64,000 bases of DNA from Coturnix japonica. Taxonomy: Eukaryota; Chordata; Aves; Galliformes; Phasianidae. The DNA is taken from assembly GCF_001577835.2 (NCBI RefSeq), contig NC_029521.1, forward strand, positions 14,911,830-14,975,829, in the 5' to 3' direction. The translations under genes and the position numbers were made by a program. Within the stretch, counting starts at the first letter, position 1, and each line of letters begins with the position of its first letter. The notes under the pieces are model-generated. The model had not been told where the DNA came from and did not search any database. It was given only the letters and a program-made list of their open reading frames with translations. Shown in pieces: positions 1-14,900 of this stretch.

Positions 1-2170
<2,170 letters not shown>

Positions 2171-2888
2171 GTGAGTGGGGGCCTGGCTGCAACCCGCTGC
2201 AGTCCTCACTGCTGCGTGTGTCTGGGCTTTGGTATTGCACGTAGGTATTGCAGTGGTGGGTGTGTTGGTGTAGGTGTGTGTTTAAAAAGGTGTATATATG
2301 CACGTAGATCCATTCTCAGAGATATATATTATGTGCCAAAATTAATGTAGGTTTCTTGAACGTGTGGGATTTTGTCTGCTTCTCACAGGTATGGTGATTA
2401 TCCTATGCTCCCTAATAAGTCCTTACATGAGCGAGACCCCTGGTACCAGTGGGATCAGCCGGACATGAGGCGCAACTGGGGAGAGCCGGTGAGAGTGCCT
2501 GCAGAATGTTCAGGCATCAGTGCTGCTGTTACTGAATGCTGACATGGGCATCCTTACTGCGCTTGCTTTGTAATTCCATGCTCAAACACATCTGCAAACA
2601 TGGGGGTGTTGCACATAGCACGGGGACAGTCAGAAGTAAAGGCTGCAGTCATCAGGCCAAGTAATTTAAGGTACCTGCTGAAATAAAGCATCTGCATCAA
2701 CTTGCATTATGTTAAGCTTCTCAAGCTCCTGGTCAGGAGTAGTTTTTCAGTTCATATGTGGCCTTTCTGTGAAGGACTGGAATCTAGCTGTTGTTATTTA
2801 GTTTGGTAGTTGACTTGAGCTCCTTTTACCAAAAGTAGAATTTATATAAGCATATGTATGTAATATAGTATAAATACATAAGAGTTTC

Positions 2889-3262
2889 ACAGAATCACAG
2901 AATTATCAAGGTTGGAAAAGACCTAGAAGATCATCTGGTCCAACCATTACCAATACTTCCAGGCTAAATCATATTCCTCAGCACCACATCCAGGCGTTTC
3001 TTGAACACTCCCATGGTCGGTGACTCCACCACCTCCCTGGGCAGTGCATTCCAATGCCTGACTACTCTTTCCGAAAAGTAATACTTCCTAATGTCCAGCC
3101 TGAATCTCCCCTGACGGAGCTTAAAACCATTCCCTCTAGTTCTATCACTGATTACACAAGAGAAGAGACCAACCCCCAGCTCACTACAACCCCCCTTCAG
3201 GAAGTTATAGAGAGCTATAAGGTCTCCCCTGAGCCTCCTCTTCTCCAGGCTGTTTGCTAGCA
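2889..3262 (-). mobile_element. CR1 LINE, 5'-truncated 3' end, in NDUFB8 intron 3
   Basis: The plus strand reads the reverse complement of a CR1 3' end (CACAGAATCACAGAATTATC, then AAGGTTGGAAAAGACC). On the minus strand, about 100 codons of the CR1 ORF2 C-terminus stay open, including [29 protein letters not shown] and [20 protein letters not shown]. Severe 5' truncation is usual for CR1. The long open stretch suggests a fairly recent insertion. Boundaries are accurate to about 10 bp. Confidence 0.9.
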
Positions 3263-4601
3263 TGTGTAACACAGAGTAGAGTTTAAAGTCTGTATTGCAG
3301 TGTCTGTAGGAGCTGCCACATAGAAAACCTTGTGGTGATTCTGTATATTTGTGCTGATCAGCACATGAAGGCTTGTGCAGGTAATGCTGCCCTTCAGATG
3401 GGTAAGATTTTTACTTGTAAGAACTGGCTCTTGCTACTATTTGAGTTGGCTTCCTCTTAAAGAGCAGCAACAGGTGCTTTACCTGTTTTGAGAAACAAAA
3501 TAGCAAGTGGCTGCTTCTTTGTTTGGAATACAGCTGCTCATTCTGTGGGTGTGTGACTGATCTTTCATTAAAAAAGGGTCCCAGTTTCAACCATGACTTT
3601 TCAACAGTGTTGTGGAATACATCTAAGGTGGAGCGATTATGTATATAAATAAACATCGCTCCTGTCTTATAATTAAGCATGATTGGTATGGACCATGGGA
3701 TGGTATGAACGTAGGATGGAACTTGGAGCCTTGTTTTACCATAAGCAATTACTGCCTCTGTGGCTTTGTCTCCACTTGTGCGGTGGAGGTGATAGGTAAC
3801 TTGTGGCAGTTTTGTGATTGAGAATGTTGTGAATAGTTGCAGGTAAAAGCAGCCTGAGTACTGATGGTAAATCTGTATCCTTCGTTGTTGTTGTTATTAT
3901 TTTTTAGATGCACTGGGACTTTGACATGTATATTCGGAACCGTGTTGATACATCCCCTACTCCAGTTCCATGGCACACTATGCGCAACCACTTCCTGATT
4001 TTTTTTGGTACCATGATGGTCATGTTCGTTCTTGGAGGCATCTATCCATCTTACAGGCCCGTGGTGAGTGATACTCTTGGGTAGAGGGAGGAAGAATAGC
4101 AGTGCTGCTTGTCACTGCTGATAGCTAGAAGAGTATTTCCTTCTGCAGTTGGGTGAGTGTGGATGTGAAACCCTGGTCTTGGCTGACATGCCTTCTTTTT
4201 AAGGGGGGGAAGTTAGGGGTGTTAGAGGAGACTTGGGGGGGAAGTTGGATGAGATGTTTCTTCCCTACCTCTTAAACTGCTTGTTTGAATGTGTTGTTTG
4301 CTGCTCTTTTTGTCTTTGTAGGGACCGAAGCAGTATCCCTTCAATGACCTGTACCTGGAGAAAGGAGGGGACCCCAATAAAGAGCCCCCAGTTGTGACGC
4401 ACTACAAAATCTGAAAGCTGCTAGAAGTGCTTTTTCTCCCACACCAACTCTGCTGGGGTTCGCATCTTTAATTTTCACTGCAGCATAAGTCAACGCTTGT
4501 TCTTCAACACTGAACCACTAACTGCAGTGAAATATATCATTGATGCTTACTGTGCTAGTTGTCTTCTGTTGTTTTGAAAAGGTGAAGCAGTGGCCAATGG
4601 A

Positions 4602-4607
4602 ATTAAA
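4602..4607 (+). other. NDUFB8: candidate NDUFB8 poly(A) signal (ATTAAA)
   Basis: ATTAAA, the commonest variant hexamer, lies 188 bp after the NDUFB8 stop codon. I see no AATAAA between the stop codon and it. Cleavage would fall near 4620-4630, giving a 3' UTR of about 0.2 kb and leaving only some 450 bp to the SEC31B promoter. Confidence 0.5.
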
Positions 4608-5029
4608 TTATATTTGCCATTTTCCTAGACAAGTTATGATGTGGGGCAAACATCTGGCTTATAAATATATTTGAACAAGGTATATTTGCTAAACCTGTTT
4701 ATGCAGGAGACGCCTGTTACTGAGTGGCTTATTGGAGGTGCTGGTTGGCATTGAACTAGAGCGTATCAGAACCAGATTAAGTGCTAGTTCTTGGGAGTCT
4801 CGTTCCATGTGAGTAACTGTCCTAACTCAGTGGGAACTGGCTTTGATCTTTTCCTACTCCAGATGACTTTAGTGAAGTCTGCCAAAAAAAGCCACAAGCT
4901 TTCCCCTCTATTGCTGAAGGGGACGATACCTTCATTCTGTACGGGTGTGTGGTACAAGTTCCATTTCCCTGCTCAGCTCAGCACGCTGCTGCCACTCACT
5001 TCTGTGCCTTCCCACGCTCCAGCTGTGTT

Positions 5030-5460
5030 AGAGCGGCGGGGAGGTGCCCATGCGCAGTGCAGCGGGCGGGGCGCGTTCCCGTGGAGGCGGCGCCTTTTGG
5101 GCTCCCGGCGGCCACCGTCGTAGGGCTCAGCTGCGGGACGGAGCGGCGGGACAGCCGGCAGCCGGTAAGGGCCAAGGCCTCTCCTCCCCGTTTGGCCTCG
5201 CCCGGGCTGGCACCGAGCGGCCGCTTCTGCTCCGCACCCCTCGGCCCCAGGAGCCACCCCCCGGCCCGGCCCCATGGCCTCGGAGCCGGCCGCCTCCGCT
5301 GCCCGGCGCGGCGTCACCGGGCCTGTATTGCCGCCCCGCTCCCGTTGGCTCGGTGTGTGTGTGTGTATGTATGGCCGATGGGTGCTGCAGGCCGGCCCTC
5401 CCTTCAGAGCGGCCCCCTCTGCCTGGCAGCGCGGCGCTGCCCCGGTACGTGTAGGCGATG
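5030..5460. promoter_or_regulatory. SEC31B: CpG island and promoter of SEC31B
   Basis: CpG-dense block with a GC box (GGGCGGGGC, 5064-5072) and an NRF1-like TGCGCAGTGC at 5051-5060. No TATA box. It sits just upstream of and across the inferred non-coding first exon. A short GT-rich run lies near 5353-5372. Boundaries by eye. Confidence 0.75.
5085..5164 (+). other. SEC31B: inferred SEC31B non-coding exon 1
   Basis: The sequence CAGCCG|GTAAGG gives a strong splice donor at 5165 inside the CpG island. The ATG-bearing exon (from 8933) starts with a clear acceptor and only 10 nt before the ATG, so an upstream 5' UTR exon is required. The 5' end given here is a guess; only the donor is well supported. 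Confidence 0.55.
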
Positions 5461-8400
5461 CTGTGCACGCAGCGAACCTGGCCATGGTTGGAGCGTTAAA
5501 AGTTTCTTTAGGCGTGTGGCTGAAGCACACGGAACTCAGAAGTGTGTTGTTTTTTTTTCCTGTGCTGTGAGAGTGTCATGGAGGAACGCTGAGCCCTGCC
5601 CTGCTACAACCCCGCCTCGGCTGTGCCTGAGATTAGCCGCGATTAATGCCTGTGCCTCCTGTAATCTGGGGCTATAATAAGCACCTGGGAGAGCTGAGGA
5701 GGGGAAGGAGTGGTGCGAGGGCTGGGGGCTGATCCCGGGATGTGCAGTGTCGCACAGTTTGTGTCTCAGCTCCCGTGTCGTGGCCGTGTGGCCTCTGGCA
5801 CTACCAGGGGAGCTGCTTTTCTGCCGGGTGACCTTGGCTGAGCGCTGTGCTGTGCTGTGCTGTGTGCTGCGTTACAGAGGATCAGGCCGGCAGCTTCCTT
5901 CATGCGCTGTGCAGGAGGGCGGCATCAGCAGGAGGTGTACAAACGAGTGGGATGGCCAGGGGGTGTGGTGTCACCATCCCAGGACGTGTTCAAGGACTGT
6001 GGAGCTGTGACACTGAGGGATGCAGTTAGTGGGTATGGTGGTGGTGACAGGATGACTGGACTCAGTGATCTTAGAGGTCTTTTCCAACCTTAATGATTCT
6101 GTGATCCTCTGAAAGGGGAATGGTTAGATGTCCGGTCGTGTAGGGGAGTGGAAAAGTTAGTAGGTCCATACTGACAGCCATGGGTGGGTGGGGTGAGAGA
6201 AGGCCTTGCAGGAGTGGCACTGGGGTTGGTTATCACGGCAGCTCTGAGATTCAACCAGAAGATAGAAACTTGGTCTTTTGCAAGTGTCTTAGGCTACTGT
6301 AGATAAGGAATTCTGCTGCTGTCAGCACTGCGTGTAATCCATCGTAGTGTTAGAGCATGTGCTCCTACCCGTGCCCTTCGTTTCCAAGCAGCGAGCAGTG
6401 CCCGGCAGTGCTGGGTTTGGCTTTGCAGGCGGCGTTACCATTTAAGGACACTGTGCAGGAAAGCAAGGCTGGGGGAGGCTTTGGGGGAGCGCTGCTTCTG
6501 TCCTGCTACTGCCAATGGGGCTGAGATCCCCTGATGCGTTGTGTCTGTAATCGGATGTTCCTCTGGAGGAGCGGGAGGCGGAATTGTCATGGCTAATTAA
6601 TTAGAGGTCGTAAGAAAAGCATGAGCTTTCTCAGACGTCTTAAGTGCTATTTCGGGAGGTGACAGCAGGTGGCAATCTCTCCCTATAAATTCTCCTGTGG
6701 AAGGGTCCGCTTGTGAATTTTTCTCAGACAACCACAAGAGGTTGCTAAAGAGCCTTTTCTTTCTGTAGGGATTGTGGAAGACTCAAATCAGGGCTTCTTA
6801 CCTTCCAGACTTAGAGCCCCAGTGATTTAAGGAAGTGTTGCTGCATTGATACAAAACCTCAGCTGCAATGGAACTGAAATAGTAGAAGTTGCTTTAAGAC
6901 ACAGTACTGCAATCTTCTGGCTTCCTGTGTGTCATCTGTTGGTGGTGCTGCTGCTGCTTTGCCCTGATGGTCAATGATGTAGAAGCTGTCCAGTTACTGC
7001 TAACGCTCCTGTGTTTGACCTGTTGATACTGAGCCAATCTATTAGGCAAGCCACTTGTTTGCTTTCCTGTATCTGAGTGAGGTACCATGGGCAAGACATT
7101 TTACCTTTCAGTTCTGCTCTAACATAATTTTATGAAAAGAGAACAATAATGCTGACTTTCTAATGCAGTATTTAGCATTTTATTGTGATAAGAGGAGCTG
7201 GGCAATCAGTCAGTAAGGTTTTATGTGGTTTTTTGTGGTAGCCATCCCCACAGCCTATCCAGCACAGACAGTAAGCATTGGGAGAGAGCCTGGACCATTC
7301 AACTAGCCAGTAGTGTGGTGGTTATACTCTTCATTGTTTCCTTACCAGAAGGAGAGGGTCTCTTGGCCATTCTGTAGTAATGTTAGTGGCTCAGTAGGAG
7401 GTTGTCATCCCAAAAGTGAAGCAGCGAGGCTTGTGTGTGCATTCAGCTCCTGCAGCTGATGGAACACAAGTGGAGGAGGAAGAGGCAGGGAAGAACTGAT
7501 AGGACACGTGCCAGCTGTCTGACACCCCTGTTCTGATAGAGTCAGGATACTTTTTGCATTGGGCCTTGTTCGCAGGCTCCTGTGGATCCTTGTGGGGATG
7601 TTCTCATTCCCCTCTGCTGATGAGGGGAGCAGGCCAGGACAGCATTCCTCTATGAGTGTGAATGCTAAAAAGCATTCAATCAATTCTAATCAAACAGCGT
7701 GTCCTGACGTGACAGGGGGAAGTGGGAATATGTCCTTACCCTTCTGACTGGCAACAGAGAAGACCCTAAAGAGGATCTGGAGTTACTAGACATGAGGTCT
7801 GAGTCCTAGAAATGCTGCTGACCTAATTTCTCTGTATGGGGAAACTGTCAGTTGGAGGCCATGGCTTCAGATAAGCCTCAAGATGATGGAGGACTTTGTC
7901 AAAGCTTTTTTTAACATGCTTTGGCCAGGCAGTGGGCTGGGTACAGTGAGCTACCTTTATGAGGGAGACTAGGAAAGAGCATCCATGTTCTGGTCTATAA
8001 ACAAACTGTATGATTGACATTTGTTATTCTGCATCTGGAAAGAGGGACCACATGGATTCAGGATGTGACTGAACCAACAGCCCGGCTAATGGTTATGTTC
8101 CTACCTGGAACAGCAGTTTGCTTATATTTGTACTCAATGTTGCGGCCCTTAACTGTGTACTGTTGATGTTTGTTTTTCAATTATCTCGCTACATTATTGC
8201 CTAACTGTCTCTGCAGTGATATGGGGAGGTTGTGTTGCCCTTCTATAGGTTTGTGTCCCTCTACTCGTTCTCAGTAAAAAGAATTACTGTCAGATGTGGG
8301 CTTGAAACCCACTGGGTACTTCTGGATCACTTCCTCTCGCCTTCTGCTACCATTTCCAAACTGAAGCGGAAGGTCAAATGATTTTTCCTTTGGCTTCTCT

Positions 8401-8932
8401 GAGGCGTAAGAACAAAGTACGCTAATTAAATTGGCACGTGGTAGCATTGCACTTTGTTTTCTGTTGCCACATCACTTGGCTGTTTGGATTTTACCCCGTC
8501 CTTAGATTCCATCTGCTCCATTTTTGCTGATGTGTGTACTGACTCCAGCGTGTTCCAAGAGAGCAACTGCTACTTTGCAAATACATTTAAGTGAATTTCA
8601 GCAGCTGATTTAAACCAGCCTGGGCTGACGACTTGAGTATGTTGTTTAATTTAAATCCCCTTCCTTTCACTGAAATTCTTCTGTAACTGGGATATATGAA
8701 AAAGAGCCTTAAGTAAGGAAAATCTGGGCTCAGACAGCAGGGATCGTTTTATCCCATGAATTCCTACCAGTAAAAATGTACTAACTCAGGAAGCAGCAGA
8801 TTCTTACTCTCACTAGTTAGAAGGCTTTTTTTTCCTTGATACCACTGTAAGGAGTTTGCTTTGTTACTGTTGTGGTTATTTTCACGTTGGCTTTGTCTAG
8901 CTGTTCTAACTGCTGTGTGAAATTTCTTCTAG
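5165..8932 (+). other. SEC31B: SEC31B intron 1 (3.8 kb)
   Basis: Begins GTAAGG and ends TTTCTTCTAG. It holds the tail of the CpG island, a CR1 fragment (5955-6113), a short TGTGC tandem near 5847-5866 and the AT palindrome TAATTAATTA at 6594-6603, a possible homeodomain site. No exon or RNA gene was recognised. Confidence 0.5.
5955..6113 (+). mobile_element. CR1 LINE 3'-end fragment in SEC31B intron 1
   Basis: Ends with the CR1 tail GGACTCAGTGATCTTAGAGG then TCTTTTCCAACCTTAATGATTCTGTG. The upstream part reads like the CR1 ORF2 end and 3' UTR (GGTGTCACCATCCC, GTGTTCAAGGA, ATGGTGGTGGTGACAGGATG). It is in sense orientation relative to SEC31B. Confidence 0.85.
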
Positions 8933-8942
8933 AACCTAGAAA

Positions 8943-11900
8943 ATGAAGCTAAAGGAGATTGAGCGAACAGCTGTAGAGGCGTGGAGTCCTGCAAACAACC
9001 ACCCCATTTATCTAGCAACAGGTAAAGTTCTTCACCATTCAATACATTTTAAAGTATGAATCACAGGGAGACTTTATGTAGAGCTGTATTGGTAAAAAGG
9101 AAAAAAAAAAAAAAAAAGAGTAGAAGACTTTCAGGAATTCCCACTTTAAATATCTCTTGAAAGCTGCTTTCAAATGATATGCTGGGAATTTTATCACATT
9201 TTTTAAAGTGATGCTCTTATGGAGGTTATGTTTTATGCCTGGCATTATCACCTTAAAGAGCAGTCATTTTTCAGAGGGTGAATACATTGCTTTTTGATCT
9301 AGCTTCTAATTAACTCTGCACAAATTCCAGTGCCTGCTTGCTGTAAAAATAAAATGAAGTTACTTAGTGTATCTGCGGAACTAAGTGCACCCTAACCATG
9401 TTCATTTAAGCTCACTTTCAGTTTGTTGGTTTTCAGTCATTATCAAGTAGCTAGAGAACCAAAGAATGAAATCCATCTCTTCTTAATATCAGTTGGTTTT
9501 GTTTACGTTTGGTTTTAGTGCTTCTGCAGAACCATCATTTATAATTTTAATAACAGTATTATTTCTCGAAGTGCAAAATCATCTTGTTCGCTGAGTTGGA
9601 AATGGGTGACTTTAGCGTCTGTGTGGATCTAACAGCTTGTGTTGTCTACCCAATGTGGGAAGTAATCAGGCCTGTCTGCTGTCTGGGTTATGCGGGGTTG
9701 ACATATTGTCCTGCTTTTTTTTTTCCTTTTTTTTTTCTTTTTTCGGGAATGGCTGTCAAAAGAAACTGACTAAAGTTTGGCTTTTGCCTTAAAAGCAGCA
9801 TTACTATTTTTGGGGTAGATTTTCTATTTTGAGTTTCTCTCACAGGGCCAGAGTTTTGATTGGACCAAAAGCCTTGGCTTCAGTCTGCTTTAGATCAGAA
9901 GCTGCACAGTTCATTGTTTGTCCTGATTTTTTTTTTATGGTCCCTTGGGCTCTTTTCTTGCCATAGGCAGTTACAAAGCATCCCTGTTGTAGCCGGGTAA
10001 TTATTTGCATGGCAGTGTCTCATTAGGCAATGCTAAATCTATTTTTAACTTTTATTCCCTAAACCATAGAGAAGGAAGCCATTACTGTGTGACTTCTGTC
10101 TCTGTGTGGGTTGCTAAGGAATGCTTTGTTGGCTTAAAACTGGAGAACTTTTGCTGTAGGCTAAGCATAGAATTTATGGTCATGACTTCTGGTCGGAATT
10201 GAGTAGTATACAGAAATATTTAGGATCATAATTTTACCTGCATTTGAAGAAGCAACTGTAGTTGTAATTTAAATTATGACTTAATATCAGAAACTGTGGT
10301 TGTTTGGATAAGGTATAAGAATTATGTCTATGCAGAGAGGGGAAAATATTTGCATAGCAGTGACCCTATTGCTCACAATTTCTTGAAGAGCTTTTGATTT
10401 CTTTTAATTCTTTGTTGTAATAGTTGCTTTTTCTGAGGTACTTGTGTATGTCCTCTCCCTGAATAGGCACAGCACTGATGATGTGTTGGCTACTAAGGTT
10501 GCCAGTGCTGTGTTTGTACCCTGTGATTTGAAAAAGTGGCCAATTCTAAGTACTGCCCTTGTACTTCTGCTAGGAACATCTGCCCAGCAACTGGATGCAT
10601 CCTTCAGTACAAATGCCACCTTGGAAATATTTGAGGTTGACTTCAGAGATCCCTCTCTGGACATGAAGCAGAAAGGAACACTTCCTGCCTCAAACAGGTA
10701 TCAAAGTCTCATGCTATTGATCACTGGAACTGAAAGGGGCTTTTATAGTACAGAAAAGGAGAGAGGAAATTTGTTTTCAGAGTATAAAGAGATCTTTTTG
10801 AATCTGTTTATCTGTCATCAAGGACTAAGCATTTTTGACTTCACACAAATCATTTTGGTAATGCAGAACATCTTGACTTCCACCAGATACTGTAGCCTAC
10901 ACTGGTTTTATTTTCTTCTTTAGGTTTCATAAGCTGATCTGGGGTAACTTTGGAAACGGGTCCTCAGAGTCCTCTGGAGTGATCATTGGTGGAGGGGATA
11001 ATGGTGTACTGACAATGTACAGTGCACACCGGATCTTGACCTCAAAGAGTGATCCTGTAATTGGGCAGACGGAGAAGCATTCGGGGCCTGTTCGAGCACT
11101 TGACTTCAATCCTTTCCAGGTGTGTAACGTGAAGATGCTTATAAACAAATGTTTTGGTTTTCTTTTTTTCCCTTGTGTATACAGATTTATTAACGGAAGG
11201 AACAACATTTAACATGAAAGAGACGTGATAGTTATGCCACAATATTGATTTGGAACTTTGATTAGGGCAGTGTTCACAGCTTTGTCACTGTATTACACTG
11301 TGACCTTGACTGAGTCATTTTACCTCAGAACAAAACTTATTTTGTAAAGCTGTTACATATTGGACTGTTACCCATCTGAAGACAGGGCATCATTTATTAT
11401 TATTATTATTATTTCACTTAGTGTTTAATTCAGTGGGGTTTTGATCACACTTGAAGAGGGTGCAAAATAAGCAAAAAGTAAACAGAACACAAGTTCTTGT
11501 GGCAGCAAAAAGGCAAATTGTTCTGTGAACGCAGACCCTTTTGGGAAGCCTGCAATTGCTGAGAATTAATATCCCTGATGTCTGCATGCAGAGCTAAGAC
11601 TCAGCTGGCCAGAGGCAGTGGCTTCCAGACCTGTGGCAAAGTTTCATGGTGAATAGCACTATCCAACTGCAAATCTAGCTTGCTAGACAAATTTTAAACA
11701 GGCTTCTATCATGGCACGGATGAAGACATGGAGGCCAGAAACATGCTCAGTTTATAATCTTAGATGCATTGTTTAAATGCAGTTCTTATCTGGCTGTGGA
11801 AGTTTTGAGTTTTGTTATTTACGCTTATTCTCAAGAAATCTGTCCTAATTCCCCATAAGCAGGAAATTCAGATGACCTTTTCTTTTTCCTGCAGAGCAAC

Positions 11901-14900
11901 CTTTTGGCCTCTGGAGCCAATGATTCTGAAATATTCATCTGGGACCTGAATAACTTTAGTGTGCCTATGACTCCAGGGACTAAATCACAGGTAAATGTGT
12001 TTTCCTCCAGGCAATAGCCCTGCAGACTTATATCTCAGTATGGAAGTTAAAAAAGTATGACTGAATGGAATCATCCTGGTGTAGTTACACTGTGAAGGGG
12101 GAATGAGCTTGACCTTTGTCAGGAAGAAGATGAATCATAACTGATAGGCTTCTTTTTAAGGGAGTGGAAAGAGTGTTGTGAGGAAGGTGAGGTAGGCTAA
12201 TAAACTGTGGAAGAATGCACTCTGCATGGATGAGTAAGCTCTTTGTGAATTTGTATCAAGTACCTGACCAGTTTGTCTTAAGATCCAGCTGGGATATGTG
12301 TTTTGGATTAACAGTGCTTTATTGGGCCTTCTCTGAGGAGTGAATTTACTTCAGGCTTCGTGTTAAGCTTTTCATATTTCATGAAGGCAAAATATGCCCA
12401 GTGTGGCCAGTGAGCCATTTAGTGCTTCTCAGGTATTACTCCTAGATAATTTTTCCTGACTCTGAAGGGGAATAAGTTTCTGATTATGGTCACATTTGTT
12501 CAGGACAATCATAGTAAACTTGTCTAAAAGAAGGGTTAGCTTTTTTCTTCAATAAGCCTTGCATTTGTCTCCTTGCCTATCTCTTGTGCACTGCAGGAGA
12601 TACAGTAACATGACTTAGCCTTAAGTTCTGTACAATTTTCCATCTTGTTGCATTCTTGAAATGTTGCACAAGGTCATATTTCCATTTTTGTTTCTTGTGG
12701 GAGTCCAAGTAGAAACATTTTTATTCTCTCAGCTGTAGTTCTCTCTAGTCTGCATCCTGATCTCACATATTTTGCAGGTTCTAGTTAGTCTAGTGTCAGC
12801 ATCCAGTGATTAGTGTTTCCTCAACACAGAGGTAATAGACCTATCTCTGTTTCTATCTTTACAGCCTCATGAAGACATCAGTGTGGTGTCTTGGAATCGG
12901 CAGGTGCAGCACATTCTGTCCTCTGCTCACCCCAGTGGGAAGGCAGTGGTTTGGGACCTCAGGAAGAATGAACCTATCATCAAAGTCAGTGACCACAGTA
13001 ACAGAGTGAGTGAAGACTGATTTTTTGACTTGCTTATAACATGGCACCATAGTGACAGGAAAGCAATAGCACAGCTCTTGGGTTTCAAGTGCTTGTGTTT
13101 TGGGAGCTGTTGTGACTGTTTCTCTTGGAGCTACAGCATCGAAGTACATCTCTCTCTTTTTTTCCTAACAAACTGCATAAACTCTTACCTATTCCTGTAG
13201 TACAGAGTGCCTTTGTTTAACGTTTGTCCTTTGTCAAGCATTCTAGGTAAGTTATTTGCAGAGAGAAGTGGTTCTTGGCCATTTGTGCCATTGCTAGCTT
13301 GCATTGCTGAATTTTCATCCTATGCTGTTTTTGTCTCGAGATGCATTGCTCAGGAATGGCCTGGCACCCAGAAGTTGCAACCCAGCTAGTTCTTTCCTCT
13401 GAGGATGACCGCTTGCCAGTGATCCAAATATGGGACTTACGTTTTGCTACCTCACCTTTGAGCCAGCTGGAAGGACATACTAGGTGAGGACCTGCTTGTC
13501 ATATTGCCTTTTCAAGGATCTCCATCTTTTAGAGGCCAACATCTGCGAGTCTGGTTTTGGAGAAGCGAGGTTATTTATTTTAGATTGCTTTGTTTCACAG
13601 ATCCATCTGGTTTTGCAGATATGAAAACTGCTGTTTCTGAACTTAAATCAACATGCACCAGCATTTCTTATTGGCAGAGTGGGAAAGAGGACTGAGTATG
13701 AAGTACCACTGATTTCTGTCTGGTCTGTTTTAGGGGAGTTCTGTCTGTCTCCTGGTGCCAGGCTGACCCTGATCTGCTGTTGAGTAGCGCCAAAGACAAC
13801 CGGATCTTGTGCTGGAACCCGAGTACAGGGGAGGTACTTAACAGCTATAAGTATACCTTATCTTCTTCATACAAAACTGTGTGCTATGCTATGTGTTTGC
13901 CCCTTTTTTGTATTTGTGTGGAGTGCCAATGTCTTTTCCTTCAGTATGTTTTCTGTGCTGTTCCATTTTGGATAAACTGAAAAAAAACAGGCAGAGACTT
14001 CCTCTGATCTGTGTCCAGACGTTGTACGAGGAAGAAATCTTTGACTAAAACGTAATTTAAGCAAATCAAGACTACTCTATCTGTGTTTACACACGTAGTG
14101 TTTTCTATGTCCATTTGTTTCTTTCTCCTTCACCAAGAGTACTAGAAAGTGGGGGGGAACTTGAATGGAAATGAGGATCACTTGTTATGGTCATTGAGAA
14201 GGGAACAGTGTAGTTAAATATGCTTGCGAACTTTATTCAGAGCGCAGTGGCTTCATATGTAGTTGCTTACCCAGTTGTGTATCTCAGAGTTAACACTGAA
14301 ATATTTAAGCTTCACGGTAACGATAAACATTTATTTTAAATCTGTGTAAAAGATTCTCAATGCACCTCCTTGTTCAGTGCTGAGTTCCTGGATAAAAGTG
14401 AAATTTGAACTTTGAACCAAATTTGCTGTGTGGATCTTGGTGGTAGCACAGGGAAAGTACTTTTACAACACTGAGCAAAGTACATCTGTGAGCTCCTGGA
14501 TGGGTTCATCTTGTGGGACAACTTGATATCCGACCATTTGCCTTGGAGGCATGAAAAAAGGTTGCCCTTATTGTAAATGACACTAAATGTGCTGTTGCAG
14601 TTACGTGGGCTTTGGAGCTCACTCTGTACGGATAGCTGATGATTAGAAGAGAATCAGACTCTGAAATGTTTCTGATGTCTAATTCTTACTAAAGTCTTTT
14701 AGCTTTGTTTTAGAGGAAGAATTTAAATAAGCAATTTTAGCATATCTGGCTCATCTTTATGCATCCAGATATAGATTTGCAGAGTTAAGTTAAGGCATTA
14801 ATTTGGGTGCTTATAAAATAATAAAAATAATTTTGGGGGTGCTTGTTTGACTTGGTGCCAATGATTTCTGGAAATTTTCAGACAATACCAGAGCTGGGAG

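Noticed and set aside
4203-4241. G-runs in NDUFB8 intron 4 as a possible G-quadruplex
   Set aside because: Only three runs of three or more G are present, so a standard four-run quadruplex is not supported.
4949-5677. Open frame of 242 codons on the plus strand
   Set aside because: It lies in the SEC31B CpG island, runs across the predicted donor at 5165, is rich in Arg/Pro/Ala from base composition and overlaps several other open frames; no domain.
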